Shown: positions 45,055 to 56,322, counted from the first letter of the stretch. The stretch is DNA of 64,000 bases from Flavobacterium aeripolare (GCF_013294025.1 NZ_JABSNL010000003.1:167651-231650); one strand, 5' to 3'. Made by a program: numbers and translations. Notes: generated by a model not told the origin, from the sequence alone.

Positions 45055-45912
45055 ATGAATGTAAACGATTATACCAGTTTATTAAGCAAATCAAGCACTA
45101 TTACCGAACAGGATAGCCAAGCGCTTGCTGCGGTAGTGGAGCAATTTCCTTATTTGCAAAGTGCGCGCGCCTTGCAATTGAAAGGGCTATATAATCACAA
45201 CAGTTTTAAATATAACTTTGCACTAAAGGTAACTGCCGCACATACTACAGATCGAGCAGCTTTATTTGAGTTCATAACGGCAACCAGTTTCAATTCACAT
45301 CAAAAAGTTGTTCTCACAAAAAGCGACTTAGATATTATGAATATTACTGTTGTAGGTAGTGAATTAATTGAAGGAGAAAAGCAAGTAAGTGTAAAAGAAC
45401 AAGGAATTGAACAGTCAATCCTTAGTTCGATTGCAACAGCAACCAGCGAAGCAAACGATCCTGAAGAAGTAACCGAAAAATTGCATATAGGAGAACCATT
45501 AGATTTTACTGCTAATGAAACACATTCTTTTCAAGAATGGTTGCAGTTATCAAAGGCTACTCCTATAGATCGAGAAAACGAACAACTTGAAAACGAAGTA
45601 AGCGAAGAATATTCTCCTGAGGAATTAGAGGAGAAAAAGAAAAAAGCATCTATAATTGATCGCTTTATAAAAACGAGTCCAAAGATTTCACCGGTTAAAA
45701 GTGGCGCTACACCAGTCATCCAAATTGACATTAATAAAGACGAGCATTCGTACTTAATGACCGAGACTTTAGCCAAAGTATATTTAGAACAAAAAAAATA
45801 TCAGAAAGCGATTCAAGCATATGATATATTAATTTTGAAATATCCAGAAAAAAGTAGTTTCTTTGCAGACCGTATCTCGGATATTAAGATTTTACAACAA
45901 AATAATAATTAA
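45055..45912 (+). CDS. Tetratricopeptide-like protein of unknown function
   Basis: The 285-residue protein has no signal peptide. Its N-terminus (about 1-90) is helical (ALAAVVEQFPYLQSARALQ). An acidic low-complexity middle (about 160-205) is followed by a C-terminal single TPR-like helix pair (LAKVYLEQKKYQKAIQAYDI, then ILKYPEKSSFFADRI). It is encoded 3 bases before secG and 23 after lptE, a conserved-looking envelope-biogenesis order, so a role near the Sec or Lpt machinery is conceivable but unproven. Confidence 0.7.
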   Translation: MNVNDYTSLLSKSSTITEQDSQALAAVVEQFPYLQSARALQLKGLYNHNSFKYNFALKVTAAHTTDRAALFEFITATSFNSHQKVVLTKSDLDIMNITVVGSELIEGEKQVSVKEQGIEQSILSSIATATSEANDPEEVTEKLHIGEPLDFTANETHSFQEWLQLSKATPIDRENEQLENEVSEEYSPEELEEKKKKASIIDRFIKTSPKISPVKSGATPVIQIDINKDEHSYLMTETLAKVYLEQKKYQKAIQAYDILILKYPEKSSFFADRISDIKILQQNNN

Positions 45913-45915
45913 ACA

Positions 45916-46257
45916 ATGAGCACATTTTCAATTTTTTTAGTTTTGATTACAATAGTTTGTTTTCTATTAATAGTAGTCATTATGGTTCAAAATCCTAAAG
46001 GTGGTGGATTATCATCTTCATTAGGTGGTTCAACTCAAATGGGAGGTGTACAAAAAACATCTGATTTCTTAGACAAGAGCACTTGGACATTAGCTACTGT
46101 TTTAATAGCGTTAATCTTATTATCTACTTTAAGCTTCACAGGAAATTTAAGTGATACAGATTCAAAAATTATCGAAAACACTTCTACTGCAGCCCCTGCT
46201 ACTCCAGCAGCAGCTCCAGTTCAAGCTGAGCAAGCACCAGCTACTCCAGCTAAATAA
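45916..46257 (+). CDS. secG: Preprotein translocase subunit SecG
   Basis: SecG is the small accessory subunit of SecYEG. The 113-residue protein has two membrane segments (about 3-23 and 56-75) around the conserved cytoplasmic loop (MVQNPKGGGLSSSLGGS). An Ala/Pro/Thr-rich tail ends the protein. It is the last gene before a strong terminator. Confidence 0.95.
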   Translation: MSTFSIFLVLITIVCFLLIVVIMVQNPKGGGLSSSLGGSTQMGGVQKTSDFLDKSTWTLATVLIALILLSTLSFTGNLSDTDSKIIENTSTAAPATPAAAPVQAEQAPATPAK

Positions 46258-46275
46258 TAATATATCACATATATT

Positions 46276-46312
46276 TAAAAATGCCAGCTTGTCAAAGCTG
46301 GCATTTTTTTTA
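46276..46312 (+). terminator. Terminator after secG
   Basis: The stem AAAATGCCAGCTT/AAGCTGGCATTTT is followed by a T run. Confidence 0.92.
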
Positions 46313-46337
46313 AGTAAATATGGCAGATTAACTAGCA

Positions 46338-46353
46338 TGGCACAGTTTCTGAA
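46338..46353 (+). promoter_or_regulatory. Possible sigma-54 promoter of groES-groEL
   Basis: TGGCAC (46338-46343) is a perfect -24 box. CTGA lies at the right distance for the -12 box: G at 46351 is exactly 12 bases after the first G of the -24 GG, but the expected C next to it is A. No TAnnTTTG element is visible between the secG terminator and groES. Confidence 0.4.
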
Positions 46354-46398
46354 TCTTAAAAAACATCATTACAACAAAACAATTTAAAAGATATAATT

Positions 46399-46674
46399 AT
46401 GGCTTTAAACATCAAACCACTTTCAGACAGAGTTCTTATTGAACCAGTTGCTGTAGAAACTAAAACTGCATCAGGGATCTTTATTCCAGATACAGCCAAA
46501 GAGAAACCGCAAAAAGGAACAGTAGTTGCTGTAGGAAACGGTTCAAAAGACCACACGATGACAGTGAAAGTTGGAGACACAGTACTTTACGGAAAATATG
46601 CAGGTACTGAACTTAAATTAGAAGGTACAGATTATTTAATTATGCGCGAAGACGATATTCTTGCAATAATCTAA
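46399..46674 (+). CDS. groES: Co-chaperonin GroES
   Basis: GroES caps the GroEL ring. The 91-residue protein has the usual start ([20 protein letters not shown]), the mobile loop ([16 protein letters not shown]) and the C-terminal [12 protein letters not shown]. Length is standard. It is separated from groEL by 152 bases, longer than the usual short spacer. Confidence 0.98.
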   Translation: MALNIKPLSDRVLIEPVAVETKTASGIFIPDTAKEKPQKGTVVAVGNGSKDHTMTVKVGDTVLYGKYAGTELKLEGTDYLIMREDDILAII

Positions 46675-46808
46675 AATCCCCTTCCCGGCCCTCCCTGAAG
46701 GTGAGAGAGACTAAACGGATAAAAATAGTCTTTGTACTGATAAATTCAAACAAGACGCCTTAGAAGAATCCAAAGCTTAAAACCTTTTTAAGACTTTGAC
46801 AACTTTAA

Positions 46809-48458
<1,650 letters not shown>

Positions 48459-48476
48459 TTCATCCCTCTTAAACAT

Positions 48477-48511
48477 AAAAAAGGCGCTTCAAATTTGAAG
48501 CGCCTTTTTCT
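48477..48511 (+). terminator. Terminator after groEL
   Basis: The perfect stem AAAAAGGCGCTTC/GAAGCGCCTTTTT ends in a T run. Confidence 0.92.
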
Positions 48512-48580
48512 ATATATGCTATTCTAATATCTTAAGTTCATTTTATAATAAGCTGAAATAATCATTAGTTAATCTAACAT

Positions 48581-49264
48581 CTATTCTTCTATCTTAGTAG
48601 ATTTCCTAGAAAATTTTATGATTACAGGCAGTAGCGTTATCGCAACCAATGCTAGTACTATTAATTCGATATGTTCTTTTAAATTGATATCGTAATTATC
48701 TAGTAAAAACCCGTAAAGATAATGACCTGCAAAAATTAATGTGAACGACCATAGGAACGAACTCACAACATTATAAAACATGAACTTTTTCTTATCCATG
48801 GTTACAATTCCTGCTACGATAGGAGCAAAAGTTCTAAAAATAGGAAGGAATCTAGCGAAGATGATTGCTCTACCTCCATGTTTTTCAAAGAAGTCTTTAG
48901 ATTGTACCAAGTATTTCTTTTTAAACCAAAAAGAATCTTCCTTGTTATATAAGTAGTACCCGCTTTTTGATCCAAACCAGTATCCAACAATATTCCCCAA
49001 TATACCTGACAAAGCGACAAGCGTGGAAAGAAGAACAACGTTAACAAAATCACTTTCGATAAAAAGGATATTTTCGATCAATTCACGACTATAAATACCC
49101 GCAAGGAAAAGCAAACTATCCCCTGGAAGGAAAAAGCCAGCAAAAAGTCCTGTCTCTGCAAATACTATAAAGAGTACGATATAAATACCCAACTTGATTC
49201 CATTCACATCAAAGTGAATATAAAATAAAGGGTCAATTAAATTCTTCCAATCAAAACTGTTCAT
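48581..49264 (-). CDS. DedA family membrane protein
   Basis: The DedA/SNARE-associated family includes lipid-carrier recycling transporters (undecaprenyl phosphate flippases). This 227-residue protein has the hallmark FLPGDSLLFLAG near residue 45 and the conserved RFLPIFRTFAPIVAG block (about 138-152), with four or five membrane segments. The substrate here is not known. It stands alone on the minus strand. Confidence 0.9.
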   Translation of the reverse strand: MNSFDWKNLIDPLFYIHFDVNGIKLGIYIVLFIVFAETGLFAGFFLPGDSLLFLAGIYSRELIENILFIESDFVNVVLLSTLVALSGILGNIVGYWFGSKSGYYLYNKEDSFWFKKKYLVQSKDFFEKHGGRAIIFARFLPIFRTFAPIVAGIVTMDKKKFMFYNVVSSFLWSFTLIFAGHYLYGFLLDNYDINLKEHIELIVLALVAITLLPVIIKFSRKSTKIEE

Positions 49265-49637
49265 TCTTAGGTGTTTTTGTGCTAAAATATTTTGAGCGTG
49301 AAAGTAAGTATTATTTAGCTCAAGTACAATTTATTAATTCAATTTAAACATAAATTAACGATTAAAAATAAGCTTCTCTCTACCTACAAAAGCAATACTG
49401 AAAAATTAATACTGTAAATACGTTTAATAATCACTTACCAGAATAAAATTCAAGTTTTCAAAATTCGATTTTCATTCGAAAAAAAAGCTACAATTACATT
49501 ATCTAAAACCGCATTTAAAACGTGATTTACAAGAGCTATGGCATGAGGTGACTTTTTTGAAAAACACTTTCTAATTACAAAAAACAACCAGACTTTATAT
49601 TTAACAAAATTATGCACTATATAAACCGCATATTAAA
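49265..49637. other. Intergenic stretch without recognised content
   Basis: About 370 bp of very AT-rich DNA lies between divergent genes. I see no gene and no copy of the dispersed elements. GTGAC at 49548-49552 followed by TCTAA resembles the ECF-type motif, but the spacing is off by one. Confidence 0.4.
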
Positions 49638-49645
49638 TACTTTTG
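49638..49645 (+). promoter_or_regulatory. -7 element of the GAF-domain reductase gene
   Basis: TACTTTTG is an exact TAnnTTTG match. A potential start at 49643 lies inside this element, so translation must begin at 49661. Confidence 0.55.
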
Positions 49646-49660
49646 CATAAAAATACTATT

Positions 49661-50125
49661 ATGACATTTCAGGAATTACAACCAAGAGTAACAGAAATTA
49701 CTACGGCAAGTGCTCTTTCGAGAGATGAAAAACTGCTAGCAATTTGCCAATTATTAAACGAAAATATAGAATACTATAATTGGGTTGGCTTTTATTTTGC
49801 CAACCATGAAACGCAAACATTACACCTAGGTCCATATATAGGTGCAGAAACCGATCATACGGTAATTCCGTTTGGAAAAGGGATTTGCGGACAAGTTGCA
49901 GTATCGAATGATAATTTTGTAGTACCAGATGTTGCTGCTCAAGACAACTATATCGCATGTAGCTTCACAGTAAAATCAGAGATAGTAGTACCGTTATTTG
50001 TAGACGGAAAAAATATAGGACAAATTGATATTGATAGTCATGTAATCGATCCCTTCACAGCAGAAGACGAACGCTTTTTAGAGTTTGTTAATGCAGAAGT
50101 TTCTAAATTGTATGAAAAATATTAG
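49661..50125 (+). CDS. GAF-domain free methionine-(R)-sulfoxide reductase
   Basis: fRMsr reduces free methionine R-sulfoxide with thioredoxin. The 154-residue GAF protein has C76 (GKGICGQVA) and C100 (NYIACSFTVKSEIVVPL), 24 residues apart, as for Cys94 and Cys118 of the E. coli enzyme. The third family cysteine (Cys84 in E. coli) has no counterpart; His is at the equivalent position. The ATG at 49661 is chosen because the -7 promoter element covers an earlier candidate. A TonB-domain gene follows 24 bases later. Confidence 0.87.
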   Translation: MTFQELQPRVTEITTASALSRDEKLLAICQLLNENIEYYNWVGFYFANHETQTLHLGPYIGAETDHTVIPFGKGICGQVAVSNDNFVVPDVAAQDNYIACSFTVKSEIVVPLFVDGKNIGQIDIDSHVIDPFTAEDERFLEFVNAEVSKLYEKY

Positions 50126-50149
50126 TTTTGTTTTAATATAAAACACTGT

Positions 50150-51118
50150 ATGAAAAACAAAATATTTTTACTTACGATCATACTATTAAGCAGCTTCTCT
50201 TTCTCGCAAACAAAAAAAGCAGTTAGTCAAATCATTTACCTTGATTCACTCTGGCACAATACAACTAAGGGTAATCATCAGTACTATAGAATAGTTAATG
50301 AATATTACTCTGATAGAGATTTCTACATCATTAACGACTTCTATAAATCTGGAGTATTACAAATGATCGGAAAATCTAAAGATAAAGACCAAGTTAGATT
50401 AGAAGGACAAACCATCTTTTATTATGAAAATGGTAATAAAAAATCGACATGTAATTACGAAGCTGATAAAAAATCAGGCAAAGAATTTGCTTGGTATGAA
50501 AGCGGAGCGATAAAACTTGAGGCTGAACATATTATTGCCGAGGATAAAAAAACAAACGATTATAGACTGTTACAATTTTGGGATACTAATAGCAAACAAA
50601 CTGTGATTGATGGTAATGGAATTTATGAAAACGCAGAGGATTTAGAAGCTAATGATACCTCAGCTTCTTTTTCTGAAAAAGGAGAAATAAAGAATGGAAA
50701 GAGGAATGGGATTTGGACAGGTAAGTCAACAAAATTTAATACTACCTATACTGAAAGCTACGTTAATGGAAAGTTCATTAATGGTACAAGTACTCTAGGA
50801 GATTACACTAAACACCATTATACCGAACTAAAACAAGCAGCGGCTCCCAAAAATGGGATGCAAGATTTTTATAGGTATATAGGTAAACAATTTAGAACTC
50901 CTAAAATAGAAGGGCTTCAAGGAAAAATATACATGACTTTCGAAATAGATAAAGAAGGTAACTTAACTAATCCAAAGGTGCTTCGTGACCTAGGATATCA
51001 AACAGGAGAAGAAGCAGTTAGGGTAATAAACGCAGCAAAAAACTGGAATCCTGCAAGGTTAAAAGGAATAGCTATAAGTTCTTTTTATGCCCTCCCCATT
51101 ACCATTACGGCAAGATAA
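50150..51118 (+). CDS. Secreted protein with MORN-like repeats and TonB C-terminal domain
   Basis: The 322-residue protein has a signal peptide (about 1-19, cleavage after SFSQ). The middle (about 60-190) contains strand-rich repeats such as YYENGNKKSTCNYEADK and WYESGAIKLEAE, like the YwqK/MORN type. The last 80 residues (YRYIGKQFRTPKIEG, then KIYMTFEIDKEGNL) match a TonB C-terminal domain. It has no membrane anchor after the signal, so it is not a normal energy-transducing TonB; the function is unknown. Confidence 0.75.
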   Translation: MKNKIFLLTIILLSSFSFSQTKKAVSQIIYLDSLWHNTTKGNHQYYRIVNEYYSDRDFYIINDFYKSGVLQMIGKSKDKDQVRLEGQTIFYYENGNKKSTCNYEADKKSGKEFAWYESGAIKLEAEHIIAEDKKTNDYRLLQFWDTNSKQTVIDGNGIYENAEDLEANDTSASFSEKGEIKNGKRNGIWTGKSTKFNTTYTESYVNGKFINGTSTLGDYTKHHYTELKQAAAPKNGMQDFYRYIGKQFRTPKIEGLQGKIYMTFEIDKEGNLTNPKVLRDLGYQTGEEAVRVINAAKNWNPARLKGIAISSFYALPITITAR

Positions 51119-51184
51119 AAGCAGGAACCGATAATTATTTACATAAATTTTAAAAGTTTAATTCTCGTTTTCAAAAATAAGTAT

Positions 51185-51192
51185 TACTTTTG
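51185..51192 (+). promoter_or_regulatory. -7 element of rpsO
   Basis: TACTTTTG is an exact TAnnTTTG match, 55 bases before the rpsO start. The 55-nt leader could carry S15 autoregulation, but no known structure is recognised. Confidence 0.55.
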
Positions 51193-51247
51193 CACGGTCT
51201 AACAATAGATGCTAGACATACATAAAAATCATTAAACAAATATTGGA

Positions 51248-51514
51248 ATGTATTTAACTAAAGAGATTAAAGAAGACATCTTCGCACAACACGGAGAAAA
51301 AACAAACACTGGAAAAGCTGAAGCACAAATCGCTTTATTCACATTCAGAATTAGCCATTTGACTGAGCACTTGAAAAAAAATCGTCATGATTACAATACA
51401 GAGCGTTCACTAGTATTACTAGTAGGTAAAAGAAGATCTTTGTTAGACTACTTGAAAAAGAAAGAAATTAACAGATATCGTGAGATTATCAAAGTATTGA
51501 ATATCAGAAAATAA
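51248..51514 (+). CDS. rpsO: 30S ribosomal protein S15
   Basis: S15 binds the 16S rRNA central domain. The 88-residue protein contains the family sequence (TGKAEAQIALFTFRISHLTE, then LVLLVGKRRSLLDYLKKKE), of standard length. It is followed by a terminator and, 230 bases later, by pnp. This rpsO-pnp order is widely conserved. Confidence 0.98.
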   Translation: MYLTKEIKEDIFAQHGEKTNTGKAEAQIALFTFRISHLTEHLKKNRHDYNTERSLVLLVGKRRSLLDYLKKKEINRYREIIKVLNIRK

Positions 51515-51521
51515 TCAATAT

Positions 51522-51552
51522 AAAAAAGAGGTGCGCAAGTGCCTCTTTTTGT
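51522..51552 (+). terminator. Terminator after rpsO
   Basis: The stem AAAAAGAGG/CCTCTTTTT with a short loop lies directly after rpsO. pnp therefore probably has its own promoter. Confidence 0.82.
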
Positions 51553-51747
51553 TTTTATAAGTCATAATTTTACTGAATAAGTAAGTCCTTTATTAAAAGG
51601 CATTAGAGAGAGTAAAATAACATAAAGTTAGTACACGAAGTACTAGCAAATAAAAAAGTTTGGTTTTTCATTGGGTTTTAGGCATTAACTACGCAAACAA
51701 CAACTACAACACAACTAGAACCCATGTTTAACTAATAAATTAAATTT

Positions 51748-53889
51748 ATGATTCCACAATTATTTGTAGAAAGTATCGATTTAGGTGATGGAAGAAACAT
51801 CACAATCGAAACAGGTCGCTTAGCTAAACAAGCTGATGGATCTGTAGTAATAAGAATTGGTAAAACTGTAATCTTAGGAACAGTTGTATCATCAAGAAAA
51901 GCAAGTCCTGGTATTGACTTTTTACCTTTAACGGTAGATTACCGTGAAAAATTTGCTGCCGCAGGACGTTTCCCTGGAGGTTTTTTCAAGAGAGAAGCAA
52001 GACCAAGCGACAGCGAAGTATTAACAATGCGTTTAGTAGACCGTGTTTTACGTCCGCTTTTTCCAGATGATTACCATGCTGAAGTACAGGTAATGATTCA
52101 ATTAATGTCTCATGACGATGACGTTATGCCAGATGCACTTGCAGGTCTTGCAGCATCAGCAGCATTAGCTTTGTCTGACATTCCTTTTGAAACATTAATC
52201 TCTGAAGCTAGAGTTGGTAGAGTTGATGGAAAATTCATTATTAACCCAAGCCGTGCTCAATTAGAATTATCTGACATCGATATGATGATTGGTGCTTCTA
52301 TGGATTCTATCGCAATGGTAGAAGGTGAAATGAAAGAAATTTCAGAAGCAGAAATGCTTGAAGCAATTAAATTTGCTCACGAACATATCAAAAAGCAAAT
52401 TTCGGCTCAATTACGTTTGCAAGCTGCTTTTGGTAAAAAAGAAGTTCGTACATATGAAGGAGAAAGAGAAGACGAAGCTATTTACGCTAAAGTAAAGGCA
52501 GCATCTTACGATAAAATTTATGCTATTGCTAGCAAAGGTTCTTCTAAACAAGAACGTACAGCTGCCTTTGAAGAAGTAAAAGACGAAGTAAAAGCGTTAT
52601 TTACTGAAGAAGAATTAGCAGCAGATGGAGATTTAGTTTCTAAATACTTCAAGAAAACAAACAAAGAAGCGGTTCGTAACGTTACCTTAGATTTAGGAAC
52701 TCGTTTAGACGGAAGAAAAACTACAGAAATTAGAGATATCTGGTGTGAAGTAGATTACTTACCATCTGTACACGGATCTGCATTGTTCACACGTGGAGAA
52801 ACTCAAGCTTTGGCAACAGCAACTTTAGGAACTTCTAGAGAAGCAAATCAAATCGATTCTCCATCACAACAAGGTGAAGAGAAATTCTACTTACACTATA
52901 ACTTCCCTCCTTTCTCAACAGGTGAAGCACGTCCTTTAAGAGGAACTTCAAGAAGAGAAGTAGGTCACGGAAACTTAGCTCAAAGAGCTTTGAAAAACAT
53001 GATTCCTACTGATTGTCCTTACACTATTCGTGTAGTATCTGAAGTATTAGAATCTAACGGTTCATCTTCTATGGCAACTGTTTGTGCTGGAACATTATCA
53101 TTAATGGATGCAGGTATTCAAATGATTCGTCCCGTTTCTGGAATTGCAATGGGATTGATTACTGATGGTGATCGTTACGCTGTATTGTCTGATATTCTTG
53201 GTGATGAAGATCACTTAGGAGATATGGACTTTAAAGTAACTGGAACTTCTGAAGGAATCACTGCTTGTCAAATGGACATCAAAATTGATGGATTGAAATA
53301 CGAAATTATGGAAGCTGCACTTGCTCAAGCACGTGACGGTCGTTTGCATATTCTTGGTAAATTAATCGATACTCTAGCAGCTCCAAAAGAGGATGTTAAA
53401 GCATACGCTCCAAAAATCATCACAAGAAGAATTCCTAATGCTTTCATTGGTGCCTTAATCGGACCTGGTGGTAAAGTAATTCAAGAATTACAAAAAACTA
53501 CAGGAACTACAATTGTTATCAATGAAGATCCTACTACTGAAGAAGGAGTTATTGAAATCTTAGGAACTGATCCTGCTGGAATTGAAGCAGTATTAGCTAA
53601 GATTAAATCAATCACTTTCAAACCTCAAATGAATGAGTCTTACGAAGTGAAAGTAATCAAAATGTTAGATTTTGGTGCCGTTGTAGAATATACATCAGCT
53701 CCAGGAAACGAAGTTTTATTACACGTATCTGAGTTAGCATGGGAACGAACAGAAAATGTTTCTGATGTAGTGAACATGGGTGACGTTTTTGAAGTGAAAT
53801 ACTTAGGTATGGATCCAAAAACTAGAAAAGAAAAAGTGTCAAGAAAAGCACTTTTACCAAGACCTCCACGTGAGGAGAAAAAAGAGTAA
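51748..53889 (+). CDS. pnp: Polyribonucleotide nucleotidyltransferase (PNPase)
   Basis: PNPase degrades RNA phosphorolytically from the 3' end. The 713-residue protein has two RNase PH domains (about 10-230 and 310-540), an all-helical linker, then KH ([16 protein letters not shown]) and S1 ([23 protein letters not shown]) domains. Length and order are standard. A promoter was not identified in the 195 bases upstream. Confidence 0.98.
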   Translation: MIPQLFVESIDLGDGRNITIETGRLAKQADGSVVIRIGKTVILGTVVSSRKASPGIDFLPLTVDYREKFAAAGRFPGGFFKREARPSDSEVLTMRLVDRVLRPLFPDDYHAEVQVMIQLMSHDDDVMPDALAGLAASAALALSDIPFETLISEARVGRVDGKFIINPSRAQLELSDIDMMIGASMDSIAMVEGEMKEISEAEMLEAIKFAHEHIKKQISAQLRLQAAFGKKEVRTYEGEREDEAIYAKVKAASYDKIYAIASKGSSKQERTAAFEEVKDEVKALFTEEELAADGDLVSKYFKKTNKEAVRNVTLDLGTRLDGRKTTEIRDIWCEVDYLPSVHGSALFTRGETQALATATLGTSREANQIDSPSQQGEEKFYLHYNFPPFSTGEARPLRGTSRREVGHGNLAQRALKNMIPTDCPYTIRVVSEVLESNGSSSMATVCAGTLSLMDAGIQMIRPVSGIAMGLITDGDRYAVLSDILGDEDHLGDMDFKVTGTSEGITACQMDIKIDGLKYEIMEAALAQARDGRLHILGKLIDTLAAPKEDVKAYAPKIITRRIPNAFIGALIGPGGKVIQELQKTTGTTIVINEDPTTEEGVIEILGTDPAGIEAVLAKIKSITFKPQMNESYEVKVIKMLDFGAVVEYTSAPGNEVLLHVSELAWERTENVSDVVNMGDVFEVKYLGMDPKTRKEKVSRKALLPRPPREEKKE

Positions 53890-53928
53890 TCAGATCTTAA
53901 GTTTACTAAAGGTTTATTTATAAGGAGT

Positions 53929-53960
53929 CCCGTTTCATTTATTTGAAACGGGATTTTTGT
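53929..53960 (+). terminator. Terminator after pnp
   Basis: The stem CCCGTTTCA/TGAAACGGG is followed by a T-rich run. Confidence 0.9.
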
Positions 53961-54017
53961 TTTATTGGAGCATGCCGCAAGTTCATAGTTTATAAAACGC
54001 ATTCTTATTCTCCCCAA

Positions 54018-54241
54018 AGTTTGTCATGCTGAAAGCATCTCAAACAAGCCGTGAACGTTCTATTTACGACTCCAAATAAATCAAACTACTACCTGTTAAC
54101 AATTAGCGACTACTGCTGAATAACAACGCTTGCTTTGATTTACAAAACATATATCGAGATTTATAATCACCTAACGATATCACTCGGAAAGACTCCAAGA
54201 TAGCTAAGCATTTTAACGTGACGCTTTCAGCGTGACAAACT
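54018..54241. mobile_element. 224-bp element with terminal inverted repeats
   Basis: The ends are AGTTTGTCATGCTGAAAG (54018-54035) and CTTTCAGCGTGACAAACT (54224-54241), inverted with one mismatch in 18. There is no reading frame inside and no clear target-site duplication outside. It looks like a small nonautonomous element or a dispersed palindromic repeat. The remaining gap to 54423 holds nothing recognised. Confidence 0.55.
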
Positions 54242-54423
54242 GTTACTTGTGATTGTTAATAAAACCTTATTGGACTACAAAGCAAACATATTGACATTAC
54301 TAAAAATTTACCCTCAAAAAAAACCCAGAACAGCGTCTAGGTTTAAAGTACTTTTATTTAACATAAAAATCAAACTAAATCACGCATTGATAGAGTCTAA
54401 ATTTCAACATTTGATGTAGCAAA

Positions 54424-55254
54424 TTATCGTTTCAATAACTCCGACTTCCCTTTTATTCCATTCATTATTACATTTGGAGTATTATGTAAATAAAGTTTTG
54501 ATTTCCCTTCCAGAAAAACAGCAATTTCTTTAGAACAATTTAGCGTAGCTTCTGAGTCATCATGTTGCATTACATCTGCATTACGAACCATTAACTTTTC
54601 TGCTCTTAAAATTGGTTTTCCTACTAAACTCATCCTTAATTTCTCAGCGTCACCACTTGCAGACAGCTCTGCATCTTTATACATTTGCAAATCGAGTGAT
54701 TCTGTTTTTAGTATTGCTTCTGCATCAATTTTATCACTTAAGATCATTTTTATTGATTCGGCTTGTAAGTCCACTTCTGCATCTGCATCATTACTTAGAC
54801 TGAAATTAATATTTCTAGCTGTAATATTCAATTTCATTTTTGAATCATCTTGACCCATAATATCAAAATCGTCGGTGACAACTACAGATCCTAGTTGCTT
54901 TATTTGTGCGTCATTATACAGCTTTATAGCATGAATAGTAGTAACATTTAAAGTAATCTCCATTTTTTTACTTGAAGTAATTCTTGCCGAACTTCTTATT
55001 TTAAGAATACTATCTACAACTTCAAACTTTATAACATCTTGTAGATTAGCATCTGTTCTAAGAAAGTAATTATTACTAAGATTTCCGGCTGTAAATGTCA
55101 CTTCAAGATCATCATATATTTCAACTGTATCAAAACCATTAAGTGTATATGTCCTTTCAATTACATTTTTATCTCCTTTTATTTTGGCTTTTTTCTGCGC
55201 ATAGGAATTCGCAAAACAACCAAACAAGAATGCTATAAGTAGTATTTTTTTCAT
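54424..55254 (-). CDS. DUF2807 (head GIN domain) secreted protein
   Basis: The 276-residue protein has a signal peptide (about 1-19, cleavage after SYAQ) and a parallel beta-helix-like series of short strands with repeated Asp/Asn-Asp turns (YNDAQIKQLG, GQDDSKMKLN, SNDADAEVDLQ, YKDAELSASG). This is the pattern of DUF2807. The function is unknown; cell-surface or periplasmic location is likely. It is the last gene of the ECF sigma operon, 33 bases after the channel gene. Confidence 0.8.
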   Translation of the reverse strand: MKKILLIAFLFGCFANSYAQKKAKIKGDKNVIERTYTLNGFDTVEIYDDLEVTFTAGNLSNNYFLRTDANLQDVIKFEVVDSILKIRSSARITSSKKMEITLNVTTIHAIKLYNDAQIKQLGSVVVTDDFDIMGQDDSKMKLNITARNINFSLSNDADAEVDLQAESIKMILSDKIDAEAILKTESLDLQMYKDAELSASGDAEKLRMSLVGKPILRAEKLMVRNADVMQHDDSEATLNCSKEIAVFLEGKSKLYLHNTPNVIMNGIKGKSELLKR

Positions 55255-55287
55255 TTTATATATTTTAAATCTTATTAATTTTGAATT

Positions 55288-56115
55288 TTATTCTTTAACC
55301 TCAACTGTACTTTCTATAATCTGCAGTATGGGGATAACTACCTTTCCTGATGCCGTTTTTAGTGTTAAACTGATATTATCTATCGCGATAATTTCACCTT
55401 CATTGCCATTAACTTTTATATGCTCACCTACAGTGTAGTTTTTTCTAGCATAAAAAGTAAACAACAAATTAGTAATTACATCTTTGGATCCTAATCCAAA
55501 TGCCAAAGCAAAAGTTAGTAAAAAAGCACCTAAAATTATCGTAATATTATTTGTAACAATGGTCGTATCTACACCTGCTTGATTAAGTGCCGTAATGGTT
55601 ACTAAAATTGCAATGCCGTAAAACACGATACTACTAATCATTTTTGCGCCACTCATATTTAAGGATGTAAACAATCCATGTATTGCTTTTCTAACAAAAT
55701 TAGCGATGTATATCCCAATCATAAACAACGCGATAGCACTAAATAATCTTGGTAAATAACGTAACAAGTTACTTATTTCAACAGATATTATTGTCCACTG
55801 CATCACATCGGCAGCGATAATCATAAACACTAAAATTAAAATCCACCGCACAAAACCTATTATGATCTCAGAAATATTTATTTGGAAATCTGATTTCCCA
55901 AATAAATCAGATTCATTTATTTTATCACCCACTTTATCAATATTAGATACTGTGAGTGCTTTACGCAAAATAAAGATAACTGCTTTTGAAATTACCCAAC
56001 CTATAACTAATACAAGTAATGCGTAGATAAAACTGATTAGCCCCTCACCTATTTTAAAGAAAAGTGTATTTACCGTATTTAAAGTATCTGATCTCAACTG
56101 GTCTAAAACTTCCAT
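55288..56115 (-). CDS. Small mechanosensitive channel (MscS family)
   Basis: The 275-residue protein has about five hydrophobic segments (about residues 28-51, 85-105, 123-143, 160-180 and 193-220). The last contains the MscS pore-helix pattern (ILGAFLLTFALAFGLGSKDV) and is followed by a short beta domain (VGEHIKVNGNEGEIIAI). The large C-terminal domain of MscS is absent. The family opens under membrane tension. Co-transcription with an ECF sigma factor suggests an osmotic or envelope stress role. Confidence 0.88.
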   Translation of the reverse strand: MEVLDQLRSDTLNTVNTLFFKIGEGLISFIYALLVLVIGWVISKAVIFILRKALTVSNIDKVGDKINESDLFGKSDFQINISEIIIGFVRWILILVFMIIAADVMQWTIISVEISNLLRYLPRLFSAIALFMIGIYIANFVRKAIHGLFTSLNMSGAKMISSIVFYGIAILVTITALNQAGVDTTIVTNNITIILGAFLLTFALAFGLGSKDVITNLLFTFYARKNYTVGEHIKVNGNEGEIIAIDNISLTLKTASGKVVIPILQIIESTVEVKE

Positions 56116-56118
56116 ATC

Positions 56119-56322
56119 TTATTTCTTTGTATCGTTATTATTATTATCATTTTTTGTCTTAAACATTCCTTCTATTGCTGACGCATAGTTTGACGAAAAC
56201 AAACTAGTTACTTCCATAATGAATTTTACTGCGTTAACATCATCCATTACCTTTTGTTTTAATTCTTTAGGGACTTCTTGTAATGGAAGCCCTATTTTTT
56301 TGAAAGGATTCTCGTTTTCCAT
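56119..56322 (-). CDS. 67-residue protein coupled to the ECF sigma factor
   Basis: I do not recognise this family by function. The protein is soluble, without membrane segment or signal peptide. It has a helix-prone core (VPKELKQKVMDDVNAVKFIM, then SLFSSNYASAIEGMF) and a polar Asn/Lys tail. Its start overlaps the sigma stop by one base (TAATG), and the channel gene begins 3 bases after its stop. The position is that usually taken by an anti-sigma factor, but it lacks the usual membrane anchor. Confidence 0.7.
   Translation of the reverse strand: MENENPFKKIGLPLQEVPKELKQKVMDDVNAVKFIMEVTSLFSSNYASAIEGMFKTKNDNNNNDTKK

Noticed and set aside
49548..49575. Fourth ECF-type promoter upstream of the GAF reductase gene
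   Set aside because: GTGAC is followed by TCTAA one base too close and without GTG before it; an exact TAnnTTTG element lies nearer the gene.
53640..54017. Minus-strand open frame over the pnp end
   Set aside because: It overlaps the S1 domain of PNPase in antisense and crosses the terminator.
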